Shown: positions 21,073 to 29,388 of the stretch, in pieces | Layout: each line of letters begins with the position of its first letter | Numbering within the stretch: the first letter of the stretch is position 1 | Assembly: GCF_020520285.1 (NCBI RefSeq) | Contig: NZ_CP084742.1 | Location: forward strand, 2,108,001-2,172,000 | Source: Pseudomonas sp. L5B5 | Lineage (GTDB): Bacteria > Pseudomonadota > Gammaproteobacteria > Pseudomonadales > Pseudomonadaceae | DNA: 64,000 bases | Direction: 5' to 3' | Notes under the pieces: generated by a model | Seen by the model: the letters and a program-made list of their open reading frames with translations, nothing else | What the model was told of the DNA's origin: nothing | Databases searched by the model: none | Translations under genes and position numbers: made by a program

Positions 21073-21135
21073 TCGCGGGCAAGCTTCGCTCCTGCCTGGA
21101 TGGCATTTCCCTGTAGGAGCGAGGCGTGCCCGCGA
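21073..21135. repeat. REP-like inverted repeat between xdhB and xdhC
   Basis: Two 23-base arms (21073-21095 and 21113-21135) are inverted with three mismatches and contain the GTAGGAGCGAGGC / GCCCGCGA core common in Pseudomonas intergenic REP elements. The 17-base loop leaves a long hairpin inside the xdh transcript. Confidence 0.8.
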
Positions 21136-21172
21136 TGAGGCCCGACCAGACAACAGCGATGTCGAGGTGAAC

Positions 21173-22015
21173 ATGTACAACTGGATCAGTGCCCTCGCCG
21201 ACCTGCAGACCCGGGGCGAACCCTGCGTGCTGGTGACCATCATCGAGGAGCTTGGCTCCACGCCGCGCAACGCCGGCTCGAAGATGGTGGTCGGTGCCAG
21301 CCAGGCCTTCGACACCATTGGTGGCGGCCACCTGGAATACAAGGCCATGCAGATCGCCCGGCAGATGCTCGCCAGCGGCCAGCAGGCCACGCACCTGGAG
21401 CGCTTCAGCCTCGGCGCCAGTCTTGGCCAGTGCTGCGGCGGCGCCACGGTGCTGCTGTTCGAGCCCATGGGCCAGGTGCAGGCGCAAATCGCCGTGTTCG
21501 GTGCCGGCCATGTCGGCCGCGCTCTGGTACCGTTGCTCGCCAGCCTGCCCTGCCGGGTGCGCTGGATCGACTCGCGCGAACAGGAGTTCCCCGAACGGAT
21601 TCCCCAGGGCGTGCGCAAGATCGTCAGCGAGGAGCCGGTGGACGAGATCGACGACCTGCCACCTGGCAGCTACTGCATCGTCATGACCCATAATCATCAA
21701 CTGGATCTGGAGTTGACCGCCGCCCTGCTCAAGCGCAACGATTTCACCTACTTCGGCTTGATCGGCTCGAAGACCAAACGAGTGAAGTTCGAGCACCGCC
21801 TGCGTGATCGCGGTTTCGATGCCGCCACCGTTCAACGCATGCGTTGCCCGATGGGGCTGGGCGAGGTCAAGGGCAAGCTGCCCGTGGAAATCGCCATCTC
21901 CATCGCCGGTGAGATCATCGCCACCTACAACGCTCATTTCGGCCAACCCAGCGTTACTGCCGAACCCATTGCCCAGCTGCTGCCGGTCTCGCGCCGCAGC
22001 CAAGCGTCGAACTGA
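21173..22015 (+). CDS. xdhC: Xanthine dehydrogenase accessory protein XdhC
   Basis: A 280-residue maturation factor that binds, sulfurates and inserts the molybdenum cofactor into XdhB. It has an N-terminal XdhC/CoxI segment (GSTPRNAGSKM; QCCGGATVLLFEP) and a C-terminal Rossmann domain (VFGAGHVGRALVPLL; MTHNHQLDLEL; YFGLIGSKTKR). A GTG six bases upstream is in frame, but the ATG at 21173 has GAGG at better spacing. Followed by guaD after 25 bases. Confidence 0.95.
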   Translation: MYNWISALADLQTRGEPCVLVTIIEELGSTPRNAGSKMVVGASQAFDTIGGGHLEYKAMQIARQMLASGQQATHLERFSLGASLGQCCGGATVLLFEPMGQVQAQIAVFGAGHVGRALVPLLASLPCRVRWIDSREQEFPERIPQGVRKIVSEEPVDEIDDLPPGSYCIVMTHNHQLDLELTAALLKRNDFTYFGLIGSKTKRVKFEHRLRDRGFDAATVQRMRCPMGLGEVKGKLPVEIAISIAGEIIATYNAHFGQPSVTAEPIAQLLPVSRRSQASN

Positions 22016-22040
22016 CACAGCCACACACTTGAGAATGACC

Positions 22041-23345
22041 ATGTCCCTGACTCGCAAAGCCTACCGCGCCGCCATCCTGCACAGCATCGCCGACCCGGCG
22101 CAGGTTGGCATCGAAGCCTCCTATGAGTACTTCGAAGACGGCCTGCTGGTGGTCGAGAATGGCCGGATCAGTGCCCTCGGCCATGCCGGCGAACTGCTCC
22201 CGAGCCTGCCCGCCGACGTACCGGTCAACCATTACCCCGATGCCCTGATCACCCCGGGCTTCATCGACACCCATATCCACCTGCCCCAGACCGGCATGGT
22301 CGGCGCCTACGGCGAACAGTTGCTCGATTGGCTGAACACCTACACCTTCCCCTGCGAGAGCCAGTTCGCCGATCAGGCCCACGCCGACGAAGTGGCAGAC
22401 ATCTTCATCAAGGAGTTGCTGCGCAACGGCACCACCACTGCCCTGGTATTCGGCAGCGTCCACCCGCAGTCGGTCAACGCCTTCTTCGCCGCCGCGCAGA
22501 AGCTCGACCTGCGGATGATCGCCGGCAAGGTGATGATGGACCGCAACGCCCCGGACTACCTGACCGACACCGCCGAATCCAGCTACCAGGACAGCAAGGC
22601 GCTGATCGAGCGCTGGCACGGCAAGGGCCGCCTGCACTACGCAGTGACCCCGCGCTTCGCCCCCACCAGTACCGAGCAGCAGCTGACCCTGGCCGGCCAA
22701 CTGCTCAAGGAATATCCCGACCTTTACATGCAGACCCACATCAGTGAAAACCTGCAGGAGATCGAGTGGGTCAAGGAGCTGTTCCCGGAGCGCAAGGGCT
22801 ACCTGGACGTCTATGACCACTATCAGTTGCTGGGCGAGCGCTCGGTGTTCGCCCATGGCGTGCACCTGTGCGACGACGAGTGCGCGCGCCTGGCCGAAAC
22901 CGGCTCGGCCGTGGCCTTCTGCCCGACCTCGAACTTCTTCCTCGGCAGCGGCCTGTTCAACCTGCCGATGGCCGAAAAGCACCAGCTCAACGTTGGCCTG
23001 GGCACCGATATCGGCGCCGGCACCAGCTTCTCGCTGCTCAACACGCTCAACGAAGCCTACAAGGTCATGCAGTTGCAAGGCGCACGCCTGAGCCCGTTCA
23101 AGTCCCTGTACCTGGCCACCCTCGGCGGCGCCCGGGCCCTGCGCCTGGAAGAACGGATCGGTACCCTGCACCCTGGTAGCGATGCCGACTTCCTGGTACT
23201 GGACTACAACGCCACCCCGCTGCTGAGCTACCGCCTCAAGCAGGCCAACAACATCGCCGAAACCCTGTTCGTGCTGATGACCCTGGGCGACGACCGCACC
23301 GTCCTGCAGACCTACGCCGCCGGCCAGCAAGTGCACCAGCGCTGA
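22041..23345 (+). CDS. guaD: Guanine deaminase
   Basis: A 434-residue amidohydrolase that converts guanine to xanthine, the substrate of the xdh enzyme encoded just upstream. Zinc-site motifs are all present: PGFIDTHIHLPQ (HxH), HISENLQEIEW, FAHGVHLCDDE and GLGTDIGAG (final Asp). Start chosen at the ATG at 22041; an in-frame ATG at 22035 would add two residues. It ends in a strong terminator, closing the xdhABC-guaD unit. Confidence 0.96.
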   Translation: MSLTRKAYRAAILHSIADPAQVGIEASYEYFEDGLLVVENGRISALGHAGELLPSLPADVPVNHYPDALITPGFIDTHIHLPQTGMVGAYGEQLLDWLNTYTFPCESQFADQAHADEVADIFIKELLRNGTTTALVFGSVHPQSVNAFFAAAQKLDLRMIAGKVMMDRNAPDYLTDTAESSYQDSKALIERWHGKGRLHYAVTPRFAPTSTEQQLTLAGQLLKEYPDLYMQTHISENLQEIEWVKELFPERKGYLDVYDHYQLLGERSVFAHGVHLCDDECARLAETGSAVAFCPTSNFFLGSGLFNLPMAEKHQLNVGLGTDIGAGTSFSLLNTLNEAYKVMQLQGARLSPFKSLYLATLGGARALRLEERIGTLHPGSDADFLVLDYNATPLLSYRLKQANNIAETLFVLMTLGDDRTVLQTYAAGQQVHQR

Positions 23346-23361
23346 TCGCCCCGGCACCAGG

Positions 23362-23398
23362 GATCCCCCGCTCGACATGGGTCGGCCGGGGGATTTTT
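23362..23398 (+). terminator. Intrinsic terminator after guaD
   Basis: ATCCCCCG (23363-23370) pairs with CGGGGGAT (23387-23394), followed by a T run. Confidence 0.88.
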
Positions 23399-23532
23399 CA
23401 TGGCGCCGCCGCCAGCCGCGAACGATCACGCCAGTGCCGTGCAAAGAGCTCACGCGGATGGGCTCGCGCTGCGTATCATCTGCCGCTTCGCCCGGGCCGC
23501 TCTGCCCGTAATGCCGTGCAGTTAAGGAAATG

Positions 23533-23644
23533 GTAGGAGCGAGGCTTGCCCGCGATGGACTTCAGAGCGCTGCGTTTATCCAGTAAACACGCGCTAACGT
23601 TAACGACCATCGCGAGAAATCGAACGTCGACCGGCTGCTCCTAC
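23533..23644. repeat. Imperfect inverted REP-like element
   Basis: The outer arms GTAGGAGC (23533-23540) and GCTCCTAC (23637-23644), and the inner arms CGCGATGG (23551-23558) and CCATCGCG (23607-23614), are complementary around a variable centre. The same GTAGGAGCGAGGC core occurs at 21113. It fills most of the 402-base gap between guaD and the SMI1 gene; I see no gene there. Confidence 0.75.
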
Positions 23645-23747
23645 AGGGAATCACCTCGCTTGACTGAACAGCATTACGCTCTGCCCCGGGCCCCATGGAG
23701 CAACAGGGAGTGCCGCCGCAGGCCACCCCCGAACGGGAAGAAAGAAC

Positions 23748-24215
23748 ATGAGAGAGCTATCCGAGCTGGGCATCTACTACCAGAACTGCGTCATCGAACG
23801 GCCCGTCCCGAGCCTGGATGAAATCGCCGAATTCCAGGCCAGGCACGGCGTCACGCTGCCCGAGGACTATGTGAAGTTCCTGCGCACCGTCAATGGCGGC
23901 GCGCCCACGCTGAACTTCTTTGAAAGCGACGATGCCGAGTTCGCCATCGAGGCCTTTCACTACCTGGCCCTGCAAAGCGATGCAAATGACTGCTACAGCA
24001 TCGCCGTGGCTTCCGAGTGGCCTTCTGAAGAACTGGGCAGGCAGGTGATCGCCATCGCCGGGGACGGCAGCGGCGACCAGCTCATCATCGATCCGAGCCT
24101 GGGCCCCGAGGTGCGCCTGTGGCGACACGACGACGGTAGCCAGCCGGAGATTCTCGCCCCTCGCTTCGAGGCGCTGCTGGCCGACCTCAAGCCCGACCCG
24201 CAAGACGACGAGTGA
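23748..24215 (+). CDS. SMI1/KNR4-family protein
   Basis: A 155-residue acidic protein. It shows the SMI1/KNR4 (SUKH) pattern: IAEFQARHGVTLPEDYVKFLRTVNGGAPTL near the N-terminus, a central FHYLAL region and a DGSGDQLIIDPS turn. SUKH proteins often act as immunity proteins against polymorphic or contact-dependent toxins. No toxin or secretion gene is adjacent, so the role here is open. AAGAA precedes the ATG. Flanked by a REP-like repeat and a convergent porin gene. Confidence 0.82.
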   Translation: MRELSELGIYYQNCVIERPVPSLDEIAEFQARHGVTLPEDYVKFLRTVNGGAPTLNFFESDDAEFAIEAFHYLALQSDANDCYSIAVASEWPSEELGRQVIAIAGDGSGDQLIIDPSLGPEVRLWRHDDGSQPEILAPRFEALLADLKPDPQDDE

Positions 24216-24287
24216 AGCACCGGTGAGGCCCTGGCCGGCGATGGCGACTGAGCCCCCGGGACCGCGGTTCCAGGGGTACCGGGCTTG

Positions 24288-25121
24288 CTAGAAGGTCACT
24301 TCCAGGTTCAGGGTTGGCGCTGATGTACGAGTACCACGGCCGCCATCGACGCCGAACTTGTTATGCCAGTACTCGTAGCCGACGCCGAGATAGAGGTTGG
24401 GCTTGACGTTCTTGCCCGGCAGCACGGCAACCATCAGCGAGGTGCGCATCAGGGTTTCCGGGGCCGTGTCGCGGTCGTTGTAGTCATGGCCCTTTTCCCC
24501 GGTGTAGTTGACGAACCCCTGGAACTTCGCGGCATGGCTGCCGACCTCGAACGGCCGCATCCAGGCGAGGTTGAGCAGGTAGGTATCATCGAAGGTGTGG
24601 TCCGGGTCCTTCGCCCCCGGGATCCCCGAATGGTTGTTTTCCTTGTAGTACAACAGGCTCAGGTCGAGCACGCCGACGGTGTTGAACTTCAGGGTCGGGC
24701 CGAACACCAGGGCACGCTTCTTCGCCGACCCCAGGTTGTTGTTGCGACTGGCATCGAACCCCAGGGTCAGGGCGTAGTCCTTGATCAGGCCAGTACCCAG
24801 GGGGGTATCCAGCACTCGGGAAGCGAACAGCTGGTGGCGATAGACCCCGTAGACCTCGCTGCTGCCCTTGTGGGTGCCTTTGCGCGGATCGTCGTTGTCG
24901 GAGAGCAGCACGTCCAGGTGCAGGTAGTTGCTGCCGTACTGGTAGCCGCTGGCGTGGGTGAAGCTGTAGATGCGCTTGCTGATGGAATGCGGGTTGTTGG
25001 GAGTGGTGAATGCCTTGCCGTAGCGAAAGCCGACGCTGTTGTTCATCCATTCCAGGGCGGACGCTTGTTGCGCTCCGATCAAGGTCATCAGCAGGGTCGC
25101 GCCTTGTAGTGCCTTTTTCAT
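24288..25121 (-). CDS. Tsx/OmpK-like outer membrane channel protein
   Basis: A 277-residue outer membrane beta-barrel with a signal peptide (MKKALQGATLLMTLIGAQQASA) and a C-terminal strand ending in aromatic Phe (LNLEVTF). WMNNSVGFRYGKAFTTPNNP and the alternating strands resemble the nucleoside-channel Tsx/OmpK family. The open frame extends upstream, but the ATG at 25121 begins the signal peptide and has AGGA upstream. Near guaD and xdh, a role in uptake of purines or nucleosides is likely but inferred. A LysR gene lies upstream on the same strand. Confidence 0.85.
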   Translation of the reverse strand: MKKALQGATLLMTLIGAQQASALEWMNNSVGFRYGKAFTTPNNPHSISKRIYSFTHASGYQYGSNYLHLDVLLSDNDDPRKGTHKGSSEVYGVYRHQLFASRVLDTPLGTGLIKDYALTLGFDASRNNNLGSAKKRALVFGPTLKFNTVGVLDLSLLYYKENNHSGIPGAKDPDHTFDDTYLLNLAWMRPFEVGSHAAKFQGFVNYTGEKGHDYNDRDTAPETLMRTSLMVAVLPGKNVKPNLYLGVGYEYWHNKFGVDGGRGTRTSAPTLNLEVTF

Positions 25122-25260
25122 TTTTATTATGTCCTGTGGCTGATGGCAGCTTCGCTGGCTGCCGACCGGCGCAGTATCGACACAAGCGCCACGGGGCCCA
25201 AAGCACAGAATATCGCCCGGTGCGCTGCCGAAATGGCAGCACCTGCCGCCAACGCCTGAG

Positions 25261-26211
25261 TCAGAGCATCGGCTGGGAGGCAGTGCGCTCGACGCGCTGG
25301 CGAACACCGATCTCTTCATCAAGCAAGTGCGCCAGTGCCTCCACCGCCCCGGGCAAGTCCCGACCGGTGCGGGCGTAGAGCCCCAGGTCACTGTAGATAC
25401 CGCCCTGGTCGCTCAACGGAACATGCACCAACTCTCCCTTGTCCAGGTCTTCCTCGATCCCGACCCGGGTCTGGAAAGCCACGCCCAGGCCATGGCGGGC
25501 CATCTGCCGGGCCAGTTCCATGGAGTTGCTCTGCAACGGTGGCTTGTCCAGCAGGCCCAGGCGCTTGTGCAGGGGCGCCAGCAAGTGGTGGATCGACAGC
25601 TCGCTCTTGGCCAGGATCAAGCCGTGCTCGGCGCAGGTGGCGAAGTTGACACTGCCGCGATCGGCCAGGGGATGTTCGGGACTGACCAGCGCCCCCAGGC
25701 GAAAATGACCGACACTCAGTTGCCGGATCTCCGGCGCCCTGGGCAAGGCGAACGCCAGGCCCAGGTCAGCCTGGTTGTTGACCAGCGCCTGGGGAATCGC
25801 TTGCGAACCCTGCACCGTGACACCGATGGTCACCTGGGGATAGAGCTCGCGCATGCGCTTGAGCACCACGGGCAGCAGGCCGGCAGTGGCACCTTCCACC
25901 GTGGCGATTTCCACGTGGCCACTCTTGAGCCCACGCAGGGCATCGAGCTCCAGGCGCATTCGCTCCAGGTCGTGCAGCACCAGGCTGACATGGCGACTGA
26001 ACGCCTCCCCGGCCAGGGTCAGGCGCAAGCCACCGGGCAAGCGCTCGAACAACGGTGCACCGATTTCATCTTCGATCTTGAGCACCTGGCGGTTCACCGC
26101 CGAGGACGCGACATTCAATCGCCGGGCCGCTTCACGGATCGAGCGGCAGCGCCGCACCATGTCGAAGTAGTGGATTGCACTGGAATGGATACGCAGGCTT
26201 CTGCCGCTCAT
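25261..26211 (-). CDS. LysR-family transcriptional regulator
   Basis: A 316-residue LysR regulator: winged HTH (about 8-66; SIREAARRLNVASSAVNRQVLKIE) and an effector-binding domain (about 90-300). I chose the ATG at 26211 over the longer frame because GGGAG lies eight bases upstream and the HTH is then positioned normally. It lies upstream of the Tsx-like porin gene in the same direction, with 139 bases between. A TGTATACA palindrome (26287-26294) lies upstream and could be an operator. Confidence 0.88.
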   Translation of the reverse strand: MSGRSLRIHSSAIHYFDMVRRCRSIREAARRLNVASSAVNRQVLKIEDEIGAPLFERLPGGLRLTLAGEAFSRHVSLVLHDLERMRLELDALRGLKSGHVEIATVEGATAGLLPVVLKRMRELYPQVTIGVTVQGSQAIPQALVNNQADLGLAFALPRAPEIRQLSVGHFRLGALVSPEHPLADRGSVNFATCAEHGLILAKSELSIHHLLAPLHKRLGLLDKPPLQSNSMELARQMARHGLGVAFQTRVGIEEDLDKGELVHVPLSDQGGIYSDLGLYARTGRDLPGAVEALAHLLDEEIGVRQRVERTASQPML

Positions 26212-26286
26212 GCCTTGGACTCCCTGGGCAGGACGAAAGGCCATCCGAGCGAGCCAAGGGCCGATGGAGAGCCTTGAAGGCACGAC

Positions 26287-26294
26287 TGTATACA
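26287..26294. promoter_or_regulatory. TGTATACA palindrome upstream of LysR gene
   Basis: An 8-base perfect palindrome within an AT-rich stretch 76 bases before the LysR start. It resembles the GTATAC core bound by FCD-type GntR regulators, and a related site (27267-27276) lies before the adjacent GntR gene. Binding is inferred. Confidence 0.4.
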
Positions 26295-26407
26295 ATAAAT
26301 ATAAAAAACCGAAACAATTTACCCATCACATAGCAGTCCGGGCGCCAAACAAAAATCCCCCGCACCATGGACCATGGAACGGGGGATTGGCCGTGCGTGA
26401 CGCCGCC

Positions 26408-27178
26408 TTACAACTTGGCGCTCGAGCGGCCCGGCTTCCTGGTCTGCAGCAGGTGCGAGAACACGGCGTGCAGGTCGTCCGAGGCACTTTCCTCGTCGAG
26501 ATTGAGCTTGCTGTCGATGTGATCCATGTGATGCATCATCAGGTTCACCGCCAGCTCGGCGTCCCGAGCCTCGATGGCATCGATCAGCTGGGTGTGCTCG
26601 TCGTAGGAGCAATGGGAACGGTTGCCGCTTTCGTACTGGGCAATGATCAGCGAAGTCTGGGACACCAGGCTGCGCTGGAAGCTGATCAGCGGAGCATTCC
26701 TGGCCGCCTCCGCCAGCTTCAGGTGGAATTCCCCGGAGAGGCGGATGCCGGCGCCACGGTCTCCACGGGAAAAGCTGTCGCGCTCTTCGTTGACCATCTG
26801 CCGCAACTCCAGCAACTGCTCCGCCGATGCGTGCTGCACCGCCAGCTCGGTGATGGCCCGCTCCACCAGACGTCGGGCGAGGAATACCTGGCGCGCCTCC
26901 TCGACACTCGGGCTGGCCACCACCGCGCCCCGGTTGGGACGCAGCAGGACCACGCCTTCATGAGCCAGGCGCGACAGGGCACGACGGATGATGGTACGGC
27001 TGACCCCGAAAATCTCCCCCAGAGCCTCTTCGCTCAACTTGGTGCCGGGCGCCAGGCGCTGCTCGAGAATGGCCTCGAAGATATGCGCGTAGACGATATC
27101 GTCCTGGGTTCCGCTGCGACCGGCCTTGCCGGCTCGCGGTTGTTTCTTCAGGGGTTGCAACTGTTCGTTCATGGGCAC
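26408..27178 (-). CDS. GntR-family regulator (FCD domain)
   Basis: A 256-residue regulator with a basic N-terminal extension (about 1-28), a GntR winged helix (about 30-98; EEALGEIFGVSRTIIRRALSRLAHEGVV) and an FCD domain (about 105-235). It is divergent from the BenE-type symporter, which is its likely target. The 307-base gap contains a TTGTACACAA palindrome. Distinct from the GntR protein at 16240-16899, which is shorter and lacks the N-terminal extension. Confidence 0.9.
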   Translation of the reverse strand: MPMNEQLQPLKKQPRAGKAGRSGTQDDIVYAHIFEAILEQRLAPGTKLSEEALGEIFGVSRTIIRRALSRLAHEGVVLLRPNRGAVVASPSVEEARQVFLARRLVERAITELAVQHASAEQLLELRQMVNEERDSFSRGDRGAGIRLSGEFHLKLAEAARNAPLISFQRSLVSQTSLIIAQYESGNRSHCSYDEHTQLIDAIEARDAELAVNLMMHHMDHIDSKLNLDEESASDDLHAVFSHLLQTRKPGRSSAKL

Positions 27179-27266
27179 TCGGGTCGGGAGGACTGCGGCG
27201 ATTTCAGCGTGACTTTAATACGCCACGGTGGGTCGCTGGCAAGTATCGCGTTAAAACAGGTGAACA

Positions 27267-27276
27267 TTGTACACAA
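27267..27276. promoter_or_regulatory. TTGTACACAA operator candidate
   Basis: A near-perfect 10-base palindrome between the divergent GntR and BenE-type genes, of the type bound by FCD-class GntR regulators. The rest of the 27179-27485 gap shows no gene. Confidence 0.45.
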
Positions 27277-27485
27277 CCCTTGGAACTGATCAGTAAAAAG
27301 TGTGCGTGTCCCCCCACTGTCCCCCGACTGTACGGCTGTTTGCAGGCCCGGCTGTATGGCAATGCCCTGCGTCGTTTACGTTTAGGCTTGCCTCCTGGAC
27401 CCTTCGCCATTGCATTGCCCCTGTGCGGCTCGCGCCATGGGGCGGCCGAGTCCGTCGCGTTTTTCAAGAACAAGGAATCCCCGCA

Positions 27486-28676
27486 ATGTCCGATGCCACT
27501 CCCGCGCGGTTGCGCCCCCTGGCCGACACTTCACCCTCGGCCATCGTTGCCGGTTTTATCGCCATGATGACTGGCTACACCAGCTCCCTGGTGCTGATGT
27601 TCCAGGCCGGCCAGGCCGCCGGCCTGAGCAGCGGCCAGATCTCCTCGTGGATCTGGGCCCTGTCCATCGGCATGGCGATCTGCAGCATCGGCCTGTCCTT
27701 GCGCTATCGCACCCCCATCACCATCGCCTGGTCGACCCCGGGTGCCGCGCTGCTGATCACCAGCCTGGGCGGAGTGACCTACGGCGAGGCGATCGGCGCC
27801 TACATCACCTGCGCGGTGCTGGTCATCGTCTGCGGGCTTACCGGCAGCTTCGAGCGCCTGGTGAAAAAGATCCCGGCCTCCCTGGCCGCAGCGCTGCTGG
27901 CGGGAATCCTGTTCAAGATCGGCAGCGAGATCTTCGTCGCCGCCCAGCATCGCACCGCCCTGGTGCTGGGCATGTTCTTCACCTACCTGGTGGTCAAGCG
28001 CCTGTCACCCCGTTATGCGGTCCTGGCGGCCCTGCTGATTGGCACCGCCCTCTCGGGAATGATGGGCCTGCTGGACTTCAGCGGCTTCAAGCTGGAAGTG
28101 GCGACACCGGTCTGGACCACTCCGCAGTTTTCCCTGGCAGCCACCATCAGCATTGGCATCCCGCTGTTCGTGGTCGCCATGACCTCGCAAAACATGCCCG
28201 GGGTCGCCGTGCTGCGGGCCGATGGCTACAACGTGCCCGCCTCGCCGCTGATCACCGCCACCGGGCTGGGCTCGTTGCTGCTGGCGCCCTTCGGTTCCCA
28301 CGGCATCAACCTGGCGGCCATCAGCGCAGCGATCTGCACCGGTCCCCATGCCCATGAGGACCACGGCAAGCGCTACACCGCGGCCGTATGGTGCGGGATT
28401 TTCTACGGCATCGCCGGGACCTTCGGAGCCACCCTCGCCGCGCTGTTCGCCGCCCTGCCCAAGGAACTGGTGCTGTCCATCGCGGCGCTGGCGCTGTTCG
28501 GCTCGATCATCAATGGCCTGACCATTGCCATGAGCGAGAGCAAGGAGCGCGAGGCCGCGCTGATCACCTTCATGGTCACCGCATCCGGGTTGACCCTGTT
28601 CTCGGTGGGCTCGGCATTCTGGGGCATTGTCGCCGGCGTGCTGACCCTGATGATCCTCAACTGGCGCAGCGCCTGA
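27486..28676 (+). CDS. BenE-family benzoate/H+ symporter-like permease
   Basis: A 396-residue membrane protein with about twelve hydrophobic helices, matching the BenE family (SAIVAGFIAMMTGYTSSLVLMFQAG; TPITIAWSTPGAALL; FGSHGINLAAISAAICTGPHAHED). I chose the ATG at 27486 with AAGGA upstream. Named family members import benzoate, but no aromatic-degradation gene is nearby, and the neighbourhood (purine catabolism on one side) makes the substrate uncertain. Probably controlled by the divergent GntR regulator. Confidence 0.88.
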   Translation: MSDATPARLRPLADTSPSAIVAGFIAMMTGYTSSLVLMFQAGQAAGLSSGQISSWIWALSIGMAICSIGLSLRYRTPITIAWSTPGAALLITSLGGVTYGEAIGAYITCAVLVIVCGLTGSFERLVKKIPASLAAALLAGILFKIGSEIFVAAQHRTALVLGMFFTYLVVKRLSPRYAVLAALLIGTALSGMMGLLDFSGFKLEVATPVWTTPQFSLAATISIGIPLFVVAMTSQNMPGVAVLRADGYNVPASPLITATGLGSLLLAPFGSHGINLAAISAAICTGPHAHEDHGKRYTAAVWCGIFYGIAGTFGATLAALFAALPKELVLSIAALALFGSIINGLTIAMSESKEREAALITFMVTASGLTLFSVGSAFWGIVAGVLTLMILNWRSA

Positions 28677-28741
28677 ACCGTTGCGCCGGCCACGGCAAAA
28701 CCCGGGACAAGCCCGAGGCAGGAACAACAATCAACAGGAGG

Positions 28742-28770
28742 AAAAAATAGACAGGTTGCCCTGAGGCAAC
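28742..28770 (-). terminator. Intrinsic terminator of yggL
   Basis: Read on the minus strand, GTTGCC-TCAG-GGCAAC (28755-28770) is followed by a T-rich tract (complement of 28742-28750). Confidence 0.75.
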
Positions 28771-28776
28771 AACGCG

Positions 28777-28800
28777 TGGACGACCCGGACGGGTCGTCCA
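28777..28800. terminator. Strong hairpin between benE-type gene and yggL
   Basis: TGGACGACCC (28777-28786) and GGGTCGTCCA (28791-28800) form a perfect 10-bp stem with a 4-base loop, between convergent genes. It may act on both strands together with the adjacent hairpin. Confidence 0.65.
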
Positions 28801-28809
28801 TGCATGACA

Positions 28810-29154
28810 TCACGCGGTCGGGTTGATCGCGTTGTCCGGGTACCACACGTCCAGCAGCGGGCTGACTTCGACGCTGGTCAGCTCGGTGCGAGCCTTGAGC
28901 CAGGCTTCAACGGTTGCACGCTGCCCTTCGCTGACGGAACCGCGCTTGCTCAGGCAAACCAGGCCGAAGTCGTCACCGCCCACGTAACCCAGACCGTTGG
29001 CTTCCATCGCTTCTTTGAGGAATGCGTCGAGGAAAGCGTCAATGGCTTCGTCGGACAGATCTTCTTTGAAATCCAGGTTCAGCTCAAAACCCAGCTCCTG
29101 GAATTCATCTACGCAGAGTTTTTTGCGCAGACGGCGGGAACGGTTAGTGGCCAT
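28810..29154 (-). CDS. yggL: YggL (DUF469) family 50S-associated protein
   Basis: A 114-residue protein with the basic N-terminus MATNRSRRLRKKL and the conserved core CVDEFQELGFELNL, typical of the YggL family, which associates with the 50S ribosomal subunit. The ATG at 29154 is preferred over the longer frame because the family starts here. It is divergent from dacB. Confidence 0.9.
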   Translation of the reverse strand: MATNRSRRLRKKLCVDEFQELGFELNLDFKEDLSDEAIDAFLDAFLKEAMEANGLGYVGGDDFGLVCLSKRGSVSEGQRATVEAWLKARTELTSVEVSPLLDVWYPDNAINPTA

Positions 29155-29388
29155 GGAACAATCCTCATAAGTAATAACGGGCGGCACTTTACCAGTTTAG
29201 CCAGGTGATTGCCTGACTCTATGAGGACACCGGTCAGCCATTGGCAAAAAAAATACCCCCGTGGCCGACCGTGGCACGGCACAAGCCGCTATACCTTGGG
29301 GCATAATGCCGACACTTTCATGACCACTGAGGGATTTTCGCTTGCACCCCTCACCTTTTTCCCCCTCGACTGCAGGGTTCCATTTCCT

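Noticed and set aside
18613..21618. A 1001-codon open frame on the minus strand over xdhB and xdhC
   Set aside because: It is antisense to two proteins with complete catalytic motifs. Its translation is low-complexity (rich in Gly, Val, His, Leu) with no recognisable domain. Long antisense frames are expected in GC-rich Pseudomonas genes.
28734..28750. A strong Shine-Dalgarno-like AGGAGG after the benE-type gene
   Set aside because: It is followed directly by a stop and terminator hairpins; no reading frame follows.
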